64,000 nucleotides of DNA from assembly GCA_022828595.1 (NCBI GenBank), contig JAKGHH010000001.1, forward strand, positions 204,185,813-204,249,812. Direction: 5' to 3'. Source of the stretch: Nelumbo lutea (Eukaryota; Streptophyta; Magnoliopsida; Proteales; Nelumbonaceae). Each line of letters opens with the position of its first letter. Position 1 is the first letter of the stretch. Both the position numbers and the translations under genes were made by a program. Below are positions 1 to 10,386 of the stretch, piece by piece. Below the pieces are notes generated by a model. That model worked only from the letters and a program-made list of their open reading frames with translations. It was not told the origin of the DNA and did not search any database.

Positions 1-1541
1 TGCCCGCGGACAATTCCCCGAGAATCCTTTCTGGCTTCAATTCTTCGTCAGGTGTCATTCATTTCTGCCAATCAAGTGAAGCCAGTCAGCAGCCAGCTAT
101 GGGCTGATTTCGTGCTGGTTTCAGAGTTGGGCCGAATCGTGCCACATCACCTATAATCCAAAGACAAAAATGGTTCAGCCACCGAGTCAATTTGTAAACA
201 ACATTGATGGAGAGGGAAAAGAATGAGTATAGGCTGTAATTGGATCCGATCCATGGCTAAATTCAATTGGATTATATTAAAACCCAAATCCAAATTGGAA
301 ATGCAACAGATAATCCTTTCGGATTTTTAGATTTAATTTGAGTTTGTTTCAGCAACTTTAAAACAACGAAAACCAAAAGATATAAATAAGTTAATCTTTG
401 ACTTGTACATATCGAACAAATTTCATACACAACCTTTCGTTTTTTTTTCGCATTTCTACTATGTTTGGTTGCAAATGAATGAGAGATAAGAAAATAAAAT
501 ACACAATAATGTGAAAAAAAAATGTTGGCAGTTTTCATTAGGAGAAAAATGCAATAGTTTTTATTCTTGCCACTCTCCACTATTTTTCCTTTAGATTGTG
601 CTTTCTTTTTTGGGTATTAATCACTGCCTGACACCCCAGGGATCGCTACTTAACTCTTTTTGAGTGAAGAGAACAACATCACGTCAACAGCTCTTTTCTT
701 AGAGAGTTGATAATAGTGGGATTTAAAACCATGCACCAAGTAGGCTATCCCTCAGTTGGTTCTTTAGATTGTGTTTGGTTTGAAGGAAAAAGGTAGAGAA
801 ATAAGGAAGAGAAGGGTAGGGAAGTGGGAAACCTATACAAAACATATCCTTACTATTTCTACTTTCTAGGAAACAGATTAAAGAGAAAATTTATCTCAAA
901 TCTTCTTTCAACTTTGATTTCCATTTTCATCCCAGCAAATGATAGTCACTTTCCTTTAGATTTTCTGTTCCACTTAGAAACCGGAACAAGCTTTGTGGCG
1001 TAATTTTGGTCCATTTTGTTAGAGCACTTTTTGTATGTGCACATCATCACATAGGAGACTATTAATATGGATGTATTCTTAGTTCAGTTCAGAAAGAGTG
1101 CAATACAAATATGTACAGCGCAAAACCTTGTCTATGGTATTCCTAAATCTTGTTTCTGCACTGTAAAGAAAGCTGGTTACAATTCATCGTGATGTCCCAT
1201 GGACTGAAAATGCAACTAGAGCCCAACCTTATAAAGTTCCTGGGCTTAGAGCTAACCCATTAAAAAGTAGCGATACTAGTACATTCAACACCTTTTTAGT
1301 ATAGAATTTGGATTTTGGATTGATAGATTGTGCCCACAAGAAGACTAATTTGTCCAAGTTTAAATCTAGGGCATAAGACATGGCCCAAGAACCTCAGGCC
1401 CATCAATTCTATCTTTATTGCCTTAGTGGAAACCATGGAATGGGTACTCATCTCGATTGAGTTTATGGTTCATACAGAGTACGCACTCGCTCTCATGGGT
1501 TCGCGCTTTCACAATGTTGCTTCCTCATCTTTAGAGCAGAT
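1..1541. other. Intergenic, no supported gene
   Basis: AT-rich sequence with short, unrelated open frames only. One small Tourist-like MITE lies inside it and is listed separately. I recognise no coding similarity on either strand. Confidence 0.6.
767..849. mobile_element. Tourist-like MITE, internally deleted
   Basis: The 83-bp segment starts GATTGTGTTTGGTTTGAAGG and ends ACAAAACATATCC, flanked by TTA at 764-766 and 850-852. A 3-bp TTA/TAA duplication is the hallmark of PIF/Harbinger (Tourist) elements. It is a close relative of 25408-25478 and 33155-33277, sharing GTTTGGTTTGAAGGAAAAAG, but lacks the second half of the longest member. Confidence 0.6.
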
Positions 1542-3350
1542 ATGGAGGAACGAAGTGCTTTACCTCCATTCTCTCTGGGACCAGGGTCCTCCCTGAAAGT
1601 CGAAACCCTAATCTTAAACATTGTTCAACAAATTGAAAGAAGATCAAAGGAGAAAAACAATTTAAAATCCCTAACAACATCTTCGGATGTGGCATGGCCA
1701 TTTGAACCTCCTCTGGAACCTTCCCTGAAGATGGGCAGGCCCAACTTAAACCCCCAATTGGTTCTCACCACAAGAAGAACATGCGAAACTAAACGCGTTT
1801 CAGTCAAGGTTCAAAGTATCAGAAATGCCAAGTGTCTCGGAAAGGCAACTTTAAGATACGTATCGGGATACACCTTGGATACGCATGTGTATCGGAAAAA
1901 AACTAAGATATGCATAGATACACTTGGAAACACTATAAATAGTTTAATAAATCATAAAAATATATCAAGAACACTAAATATAAGACCTATATGAAGAAAT
2001 ATATTATAGCTAATTATAATTTCATTAAAAATCCTATGCTTAACTATAATTTATAAATTATAATTCTTAAGTTTTAATGTTTTATGGGATGAGAAAAACC
2101 CAACTCTCCTATCCAACCATAAAACATGCACTGGAACAACTTCTATGTGAAAATATAATCAATAATAATTTATTATTTAAATATTTATTATTTATTATTC
2201 ATTTTCAAAAATTATAAAAAAAAAATAAACATTATATGATATATTCAAAAAATAGTTATTAAAGAAGAAATTTCAATTGTGGATATGGTAGATCATCTAT
2301 AGAATTATAATATATTCAATCATTGTAATCAAATGATAAAGTATAATTAATTAATTATTTAATTTTTAATTCTAAAAAAATAAAAAAAATAATTATTAAA
2401 AGAAAAAATTTCAATTGGTCTATGGATATAATAGATCTTTTGTAGAATTATAATATATTTAATTGTTATGATTAAATGATAAAATATAATTAAATATTAA
2501 ATATTTTTTAAATTCTAAAAATATAAAAATAAAAAATATTAAAGAAGAAATTTCAATTGCTCTATGGATATGTAGATAAATCCATAAATCTAAAACATAT
2601 TTAGTCTTTATAGGCAAAGAAAAAACTTACATTTTCAAATTTTTTGTTAATTTATATTTCCCCAAATATCTTCATAAAATTTTCATAAATCTACTGATAG
2701 CACAAAAAAATTGTGATTTTGAATGTAAGGAATGTAGATCAACATAAATTTAAACATTCAAGAAAAAAAAAGAAATCACAAGATATTATAAAAGATTGAA
2801 ATATTTACCTATTTTTGCCATATTTTTTCAAAATTTAAAAAATCTTTAAAAAAATAATGATTCACACTTGTTTCTTGCAAAATTTTGCAAATTTAGCACT
2901 CTAGGAATGAAGTTTGGTGTTCTAGAGTCATTTGAGGGTGAAAGAAGGCTTATTTCGGGGAAAAAAAGCTTGCTTTCCCCCTTAAATTTTTTTTTTCAGT
3001 TTTTTACCATATCTTTTTCGTTGATACGCTATCGATACGCCTCGATACATCCCCGATACGCATGAAAAAAATGAAATGTTTGATTTCCATGCGTATCCTA
3101 TATCGGTTTTTAAAAGATATGATACGATACGCCCCGTATCCTATATCGTATCAAAATTTTAAACCTTGGTTTCAGTTGCAGTAGAAGAGTCTGAAATCTT
3201 GCCAAATTTTCCTTTTGAGCACCTTGACTTTGATAGCGAGGGAGAAGACGAAAAGACGAGGATGAGGATGAGGATTCCGAAGAATTCAATCTCTTCATAG
3301 GTGTTTCTAGAGAGGACAACGAGTTGGGAAATTATTATAAGAAGAATTGA
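1542..3350 (+). pseudogene. Unidentified host gene relic split by a hAT element
   Basis: A frame from ATG at 1542 (begins MEERSALPPFSLGPGSS) runs to 1804, where a 1.36-kb transposon with a perfect 8-bp duplication interrupts it. With the element and one duplication removed, the same frame continues at 3177 (VAVEESEILPNFPFEHLDFD), followed by an acidic Asp/Glu run. A frameshift near 3255 then leads to EEFNLFIGV and later GGEFYCLVCGG after a stop at 3348-3350. The frame matching exactly across the insertion, the acidic tract and the Cys pair suggest a former plant protein gene. I do not recognise the family with certainty. It is dead through insertion, frameshift and stop. Confidence 0.45.
1805..3168. 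mobile_element. Non-autonomous hAT-type element, 1.36 kb
   Basis: The ends are CAAGGTT and AACCTTG (inverted repeats), flanked by perfect 8-bp duplications GTTTCAGT at 1797-1804 and 3169-3176. Subterminal arms are rich in GTATCGG/GATACG on the left (1850-1900) and in GATACGATACG/CGTATC on the right (3020-3150), in inverted arrangement. The centre is very AT-rich. No transposase is seen. An 8-bp duplication is typical of hAT elements. Confidence 0.85.
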
Positions 3351-3673
3351 GAAGGTGGAGAGTTCTACTGCCTGGTTTGTGGGGGAAATCGGGAAGAAGG
3401 TCGGGAAGAGGAAGTTTCTTTTCTAGAGTTCAGATATTGTTTGTTAGGCTGAAATGCAATACTTTACCCAAAGTGGTACAATGCAGGTGACCACAGACAG
3501 CAAAGATGGTGGCAAGAAGATTCTTCAAGACAAAGTTGAAGAAACTGTAAGTGATGATGGATGAACCAACATTGTAAATTAAAACATGACCTAGCAAAAT
3601 TCCTTATTTGTTGAATGATAATTTGAGGTGATTGAGCCAGCCCTGTATTTTGTATTTTTTATGTTGGGGCTTG
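3351..3673. other. No gene seen
   Basis: Short unclassified sequence between the gene relic and the TRIM element. A small open frame near 3483 (MQVTTDSKDGGKKILQDK) is not supported by anything else. Confidence 0.5.
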
Positions 3674-3755
3674 GGCTATGTGCCTTTGGAGAACTCACCC
3701 CTAAAAGCTAGTTGTTAGAGGGAGGGAACCCAAGCACATATATACCCCACAACAA

Positions 3756-4303
3756 TAGGGCTGTTCATCGATCGGGTTGGGTCAGTTTATTGAGGTTTTT
3801 CCAACCGACCTGACTTGGTCAGGTTACCTGAGATGGAAACCAAAACCGACCTGGTCGGTTTGAGTCGGTTTGGGTTGGTTTTGACTCTAAGTTCATCCAT
3901 GCCCCCCATGGCCACCTAGTTTTCCAGAAATATATTTAAAACCGAAATATGTATTTTAGAAATATATATATATATATAAACAAAAATATACATACAAATA
4001 TATTGGAATATATATTTTCTAGAAATATATATCTAACATATTTCATAATATATATTTTCTAGATATAGATATTATAATATATATTTTCAGATATTTCAGT
4101 TTTTAGCTAAGTAGGAACTAAGTTGGTTCGGTTTGGGTCGATTCCGGTTTTCACACAAGAAAACCAAAACCAACCCGAACCATCAGTTTATGAATTTGTA
4201 CAACCCGAAACCGACCGGTGCTAATGAAAACCTGGGCGACTCAGGTTGGGTCGATCTAGGTTGGTCAATTTGGTTGGGTTGGGCCTTCTTATGAACAGCC
4301 CTA
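3756..4303. mobile_element. hAT-type MITE inside a TRIM LTR
   Basis: The perfect inverted ends TAGGGCTGTTCAT / ATGAACAGCCCTA are flanked by the 8-bp duplication CACAACAA (3748-3755) and CACAACAG (4304-4311). The uninterrupted site is preserved in the other LTR copy near 4610, which confirms the boundaries. The arms are built from GGTTNGGTT/AACCNAACC motifs in inverted order around an AT-rich ATATAT centre. Confidence 0.9.
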
Positions 4304-4516
4304 CACAACAGTATCCCATTCTACCGATGTGGGATACCTCACATTAGCATCCCATACTACCAACATGGGACAAATGGATCGTAACATCCCACCATGCTTC
4401 TGTAGTCCCGACGCCCATGCAGGATGGCTTTGCACTAGTCCACCTAGTCTAGTCGAACACTACAATACCGACGTCACCACTTGTGCCTCACGATTGCAAC
4501 TGGGAGGCATAGTGTA

Positions 4517-4529
4517 GGCTTTGATACCA
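4517..4529 (-). other. Primer-binding site of the TRIM element
   Basis: Read on the minus strand this is TGGTATCAAAGCC, close to the TGGTATCAGAGCC complement of plant initiator Met-tRNA, two bases inside the 5' LTR end. It fixes the element's orientation. Confidence 0.75.
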
Positions 4530-5654
4530 TTTGTTATGTGCCTTAGGAGAACTCACCCCTAAAAGCTAGTTATTAGAGGGAGGAAACCCAAGTACATATA
4601 TACCCCACAACAGTATCCCATTCTACAGATGTGGGATACCTCACATTAGCATCCCATACTACCAACATGGGACAAATGGATCGTAACATTATCATCCATA
4701 TAGTGCATTTATCTTTTATTAGAATTCCATCTCATAAAGCCTTTTATGTTAGGATATAAAATTTATAAGGCATCTTGAGATTCTAAAAGTAGGTTGCTTA
4801 CTTGAAACCTAAGCATTCTAACTACTTGACCATTCCACAATATCTTTCTAAGCTAACATGGAGAAGCAATCATATTATATTCATGCACATTAAAGTATAG
4901 AAAATTCATCTATAAATACCAAGGTTTAAAACTCTTGTTATGCCCAAGTCTCAAGCCATAGTCAAACCAACATTGAATTCTTTTTCCTTTATAATCTCAA
5001 TTATTCATTTAAGATATTTTTTTTTGTTAGTAACTAATTTCATAAAAGAATATAATTTTACTATTATGACATATCACCATTATTTATTAAACTTGGTATA
5101 TTTTAAACTTGGTAACCTTTTACATGATTATTAATGAGATATGTAAGAAAAAGATCACTAGAAAACTAAAAGAAAAAATATAGATTATACACATCTTCTC
5201 ACCATATATCCTCTAAGCCATCCCAGCAGAAATAGGACCTTGGTTTATAATTCTACATAGATGCTGCTTTACAATCTTAGAACTCATGAAAAGATTACAT
5301 AAACATAAAGTAAGTTGTAGACACAAATATAAAGCATAAATACTTCTCACCAACAAAAAGTCAACTTTCAAGCTCGACAGAGGTCCATTTTCTTATCAAT
5401 ATGGCAGATAAATTTCAACATTGAAAAACCTTGATCATTCCTTCTCTCCTGATTTTCTTTTGAGGTATCCAAGAATAGAACATAAAGAGGTATTTTTTTT
5501 GCTTCTTATCTCCAGATTTTAGGAAAGAACTGGTGCATTAAGATTAAATGTCGAATTGGGCAATTTAAGTTTCCTATATAGTCTAATTCAACCAAGACCA
5601 GGTGTTAAAAAGAAAGTTGGTTATTAGGTCAATATGGGCTGGGAATTGAGTAGG

Positions 5655-5810
5655 GATCAACTACCAACAAACACTCCCAATACTATCCTAACAGGCCACT
5701 GCAGCCGCACATTGGGAACACCTCCCTTGTTGTTTGTGGGGAAATATTCCTGATCTACGATTGTAATGGTTTGTTCGGACAATGTTGGGAGTGTTTGTTG
5801 GTAACTGATC
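5655..5810. repeat. Inverted repeat with 30-bp arms
   Basis: GATCAACTACCAACAAACAC at 5655 is repeated inverted at 5781-5810 (reverse complement GATCAGTTACCAACAAACAC), with about 96 bp between. A foldback or MITE is likely, but no convincing target duplication was found, so the superfamily is open. Confidence 0.6.
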
Positions 5811-6223
5811 TGAACTACTAGGAAATGTGCCAATGCACCAAGTGTCGCCGGTTAGCATTCCTACAAAGATCATATTCACCAAAGTTACTACTAGTAATTT
5901 TAAAAGATCTAAAACTACTATCCATCAACAGGGTTTTAGCATTCTAGTTAAATGCCACCAAATCAAGTTGCTCCACTAAGGACACAAAAGAGAGAATGCC
6001 AATAGGAACATAAAATGTCTTGATCATGGAGTCAAGCATCTTCTGAGCTATCTCAGGTAAGATGGGTATATGGAGGTAGGTTTCACATTAAAGAAGAGAA
6101 TTACATTGAAAGAAAAAAACAGATCCTAATACAAAAGACAAAGAAGCTACTTTAGCTTTGGGTGCACAAAAAGCCAAGTAATGTAATCCTTGTGGCAATA
6201 ATTGTGCATGGGTTAAAGAATCC

Positions 6224-6332
6224 ATGCCTTTTGAGATGGTTAAAGAAATATCATGTAATCCTTATAAACTAGTTGAAGGCAATGAAGTGATGACCAAATA
6301 TTACCCAATGCCTTTTGATATGGTTAAAGAAC
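6224..6332. repeat. Short direct repeat, 84 bp apart
   Basis: ATGCCTTTTGAGATGGTTAA at 6224 recurs as ATGCCTTTTGATATGGTTAA at 6308, both followed by AGAA. A GGTTAAAGAATCC copy precedes the first. Both lie in one small open frame, but no protein family is recognised. Confidence 0.55.
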
Positions 6333-9300
6333 ATAGAGTTCAATGGATCCTTGGCCTTTGGAAGAACTGGGACAAAGCATGGAGAGAAGCACGAAATGTA
6401 GCAAAAACCTACCTTAGGATATACACATCCATCATTTAGGTTAAGTCATCCTGTTGAATGTCCTTTAATAGCATCATTCCTTACATCAGTAAAAGTATTA
6501 ATGCCATTTCTATAACTCATAATTTCATATAGAAACACTCTTCCTGCTTTTATGGTTATCCAAGCACTTTACTAATGTACATGTTTTGATCATTTTACAG
6601 GGTCATACTCCCACTTTAGAGCTGTTGTTGGGAGAGGATTAATTTGAACCTCATTAAGTCCAAATGCCATTAGAAAACCTAGAGTAGTTTGATCTACTGG
6701 AATCACTGTCCAATGTAGTTCTTCATAAAACAGTATATGGGACTATGATGACAGAAGCATTCTCATTCTAGAGAAATTTCAAAACTTTTCAATGTTGAGG
6801 TCCCTTAAATTCTACAACCTAGGCATGATAGATGAAGATTTCTATGCAAAAGCCTTCATATGTTGACCATGTTCGATGCCACACAAGACCCTCAATGAAA
6901 AATCATTCTTCCCCACTATGTAGTACTAGTGGAATATTGTGCATCAGTCCCATACTTATGATCTTACATCCATCTGAGTCAAGATTATAAAAATAGGCCA
7001 ACTTACAAGATACAAGCACCTTTTTTACCTTAAGATCAGTTGCACCTCAACATGTTTCAGTGTTTATAATCTAATAATGGACCACATCAAATATCCCATT
7101 GCATTTGTTCCAGATTAGGAAGTCCTGGTTGTCAAAGGTTAAAAATGCAACAAATAAATTTAATGAAATAGTAAAGCCATAAAATCTCAGGAATCTACTA
7201 GTGTAGCCCTTGGCACAAAATGAAAGTTATTGACTACATACAACAACTTCAGAGTTGAAACTACATCTTAAATAAAAGAGAATGCACCAACACCTAAAAA
7301 CTCTAGAAATACACATAAGATCAATAACCAACTTTAATGTTAAAATCCATATCTGCTCCTCACAGAGCACTCCTCACATCAACCTCAGCATATTTTAGCC
7401 ACACATAAGGAACATCTCCCATTCTTCTTTGCTATTATTCATGACAGATGTTCCTAATACACAATGGGATGTGGCTGTGAGGTGAGTGTGAAGAGCATAT
7501 CCCAATTCTTGATGTTACCTATCAACTTGTAATACTTATCAAAGCTATAAGTTGTAGTACTTGCATTATGTCACAAAATAAACCTATCGGATAGTAGGAA
7601 CAATTCCAAATCTATTATTGGTTGAAGTAATTACAATTAAGCACATTTTTTGGTAGGTAACTATTAAAACTTTTATGAATTTGTAAAAATGATGGTTTAT
7701 GTAGGAAGATGCCAAACATCCCTATGCATGGACAAGTCAGAACTTGCCTATCCCACTTATAATAATTGCCTTACAACCGAGCCCAAAAGAATTGATCCCT
7801 ATGCACCTCTTATTTTATTGGTGCATTGGTCAAACAATTCATTGATTTTCAAACCCATTGAAAAGTTGTTTCAAGACCTCTATTCTATAAGAATCTGTCT
7901 AAACTGCCATACTGCTTGATTTCTGTAACAGGAAAGTGGGCTAGTCCAACCCCAAGAATCCTCTTTGAGACAATAGATGACACCAAAAGAGAGGCCCAAA
8001 GCTCATTGAATATGACTTGACTCTGGTCAAGTTTCATAACTCTTGCACTTGTAAATGGTGCCATGAATTCCCTATCTACACAACTATCTATATAACATGG
8101 CAGGTTTTCTCATTGCCAATAAAAACAAAAGAAAGTGTGTGTATTAGATTGTATATTAGGCTTGATTCATATATAAGAAATAGGTCCATGAAGAATAGCC
8201 TCTTTCTGTCTTGCATAAACAATAAAAAAATTCAAACCTTTTATTGATAAATGAAATCAAAATTTGGCACATGCTTTCAATCAATTGATTTTTGTAACCA
8301 AACAAATGCATGTTAATAATATAATAACTTTTGTTAATAGGTTGGCTATTCATGAACTATAAATCACCCAATGAGATAATAGAACATATAGATGGAGAGT
8401 GGAAGATACAAGAATAAAAGAGAAAAAAATACCTATTTAACATGAACCCCTATAACAACCCCTACCTAATCATCATGAGAAGAAAAAAAAGGCAACAACT
8501 AATTCATGGAGCACTTCAAATGTCCTTCTGAGCATCTTCCACTAATTGCCTGGTACTAGATTCACTAGAGTCTAAAATCTCCACAATATATTATTCTTGA
8601 TTTCAAACACCCTCTTCCTTTAAATCCCCCTACATCACATAAAAAATAAACACACTACTAGAATATATGCATTTAGAAGTTGTTGGCCTGAGGTGGTCAA
8701 AGAAAAGTGCATCTATAGCATATAAAACAAGGCAACTATTATTTGATTATTATAGAGGCACTTATTAATGCCTGTGGTGCCATTTTTACTCTACAAAAAA
8801 ATGTCATTTTTGTTTCACGCCCAAGATAAATTATATATGCAAACTCTTCTCTTTGTAAACGAGAAACGTTCATCTCTACAGAACACTTCCCTAAATGACC
8901 TATTTTCCATCTCTAAAGTTTGAATGATTTTCTTCTTTGAAAACCTCCTCTGCACTCTCCACTTTTCTTCCTCTCTTCCATTGCTTCTCTCTTCTCTATT
9001 CCAACTCATCTCATCTTGGAATCGAAGCGAGCACGTTTGGATCAAATTCTTTGGAAACCTTTAGGGTTAGTGTTTCTCAGATCCCAACCCATCATCTTTC
9101 ACTAGTCTCTTATTGTAAGGCAATGGGTACAACCTTCCCTATTTTTTATCATCTTTGTTTTTCTTTATAGGGTTGGTTCATATACTTCATTTTTTTTCTT
9201 TCAAGTTATTTTTACTAAGACTACACATTTCAATCCGATTATCACTCCATAGTTTGTAAATATTTTTGGAGGGATAGGGCTCTATCTAGAGTTTGGATTT

Positions 9301-9369
9301 TTATATCTACTAGTGGGTTAGGGTTAGGGTTCTTTTCAATATCCATCATTGATTAGGGTTTTTTCAAAG

Positions 9370-9885
9370 ATGATGCAACATGCAATAGGCATTATTCCAT
9401 CATCGATGGTTCCTCCACAAATGGGTTAACAACACTAGCAGCATTTGTAGCAACAACCACTGTTGCAACAACAGTGGATGATGATTCATGCCACCGCAGT
9501 AGCCTCTTATGCCTAAATTCCCTGTAGTGTGGAACCAGCAGATGTCAAGTGCCAAAGCCTCAAGTATCACCCAACCTCAACCCCAACCACAGCCGCAACA
9601 TCAATATCCACCTACACAGCCAACAAGCGTGGATGAGGTTTACATGCTTTGGATCCGAAACTTGTAGTAATGGATGAAGGAGTGCCATCTCCATAGTTGT
9701 TCTACTCACACAGGCAAGGTTCTTCTGTGAAGGTGATTCGCAATAAACAAACTGGTCAATCAGAGGGTTTTGTTTTCATTGAGTTTGTAACCTTGCTACA
9801 ACTGAAAGCATCTTACGGACTTACAATGGCACATCAATGCCCAATATCGAGCAGAACTTTAGGCTGAATTGGGCTTCTTTTGGTT
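9370..9885 (+). pseudogene. Captured RBP45/RBP47-type RNA-binding protein fragment
   Basis: Translation from ATG at 9370 gives MMQHAIGI...VPPQMG, a Gln-rich stretch (QQPLLQQQWMM), then a degenerate first RRM: DEVYMLWIRNL, STHTGKV, and VKVIRNKQTGQSEGFVFIEF with the RNP1 core. Another frame adds SILRTYNGTSMPNIEQNFRL and NWASFG. This order matches the N-terminus and first RRM of plant oligouridylate-binding RBP45/RBP47 proteins. At least six in-frame stops and frameshifts make it non-functional. It lies wholly inside the CACTA element and stops abruptly after the first RRM. Confidence 0.8.
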
Positions 9886-10132
9886 TGGGTGGGCTGAATA
9901 ACTAAAAGAACCGAATTAAATCTTGAAAAGAGAACGGAAAATCCATCCCCTTTGTGTTTCATTCAGGTTGGATTAATTTTTCTTCAATTTGGTTATTGTG
10001 TGGACTAAATAGGGGTTCCACTTTGCTATCCCTCTTGCCTAAGGTTTTGCTTCCCATTATTGTTTCTACATTTATTGCTTCCTTTGAGCTCTACTTGGAA
10101 AATAGACCATTTATTAGTTTGAATCTTCAACC

Positions 10133-10386
10133 ATGGGTATTGTTCTTCTTGTCTCAATCTTAATTTTGATGTAGGTCTTCTTCTTTGATTGTTTATTGTT
10201 GAAGACCTATAGTGGTGAATGTTGGTGTACTTTTCAGTCATGATTTAGTTACTGGTAGAACTGCCAAGGTCTCCATAGAAGCCACAATGGTTGATATTAA
10301 TCTGGATATGAAAAATCTTAGTGGAATCCGACTGAGCTTAATCATGAAGGATACAAATTGCAATGTTTTCTTGGGATCTAGTGAAG
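10133..10386 (+). pseudogene. Captured glutamate-receptor-like (GLR) first-exon fragment
   Basis: After a hydrophobic leader (MGIVLLVSILILM) that is frameshifted and stopped, the frame from 10203 reads RPIVVNVGVLFSH, then GRTAKVSIEATMVDIN and LSLIMKDTNCNVFLGSSEG. That is the start of the extracellular ligand-binding (ANF-receptor-like) region of plant GLR channels, where VNVGA.F, AIEAAVDDVN and DTNCSGFLG are typical. It ends at a possible splice donor (GAAG|GTATCT at 10387), so genomic DNA with intron was captured. It sits about 250 bp downstream of the RBP45/47 piece, on the same strand and in the same CACTA element. Confidence 0.75.

Larger units (their letters stand above)
3674..4688 (-). 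mobile_element. TRIM (terminal-repeat retrotransposon in miniature)
   Basis: Two direct repeats of 157 bp, about 95% identical, lie at 4532-4688 (5' LTR in minus orientation) and at 3674-4386 (3' LTR, after removing a 548-bp MITE and its 8-bp duplication, which gives exactly 157 bp). In minus orientation the better LTR begins TGTTACGATCC and ends GGCACATAACA. It is followed by a primer-binding site for initiator Met-tRNA (4517-4529). The internal region is only about 145 bp, codes for nothing, and ends in a purine-rich GCATGGTGGGA before the 3' LTR. I see no clear 5-bp target duplication. Confidence 0.85.
4689..8649. other. Intergenic, no supported gene
   Basis: About 4 kb of AT-rich sequence without a recognisable coding region. 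Open frames are short and overlap on both strands. Two small repeat structures are listed separately. Confidence 0.55.

Noticed and set aside
6224..6439. 71-residue frame with internal repeat PFEMVKE/PFDMVKE
   Set aside because: The repeat is a DNA-level duplication. No homologous family known to me and no promoter or splice context.
9318..9334. Telomere-like TTAGGGTTAGGGTT, also AACCCTAACCC near 43894
   Set aside because: Only two units. Plant telomeres are long TTTAGGG arrays. The first is in the CACTA element, the second in MITE-like motif sequence.
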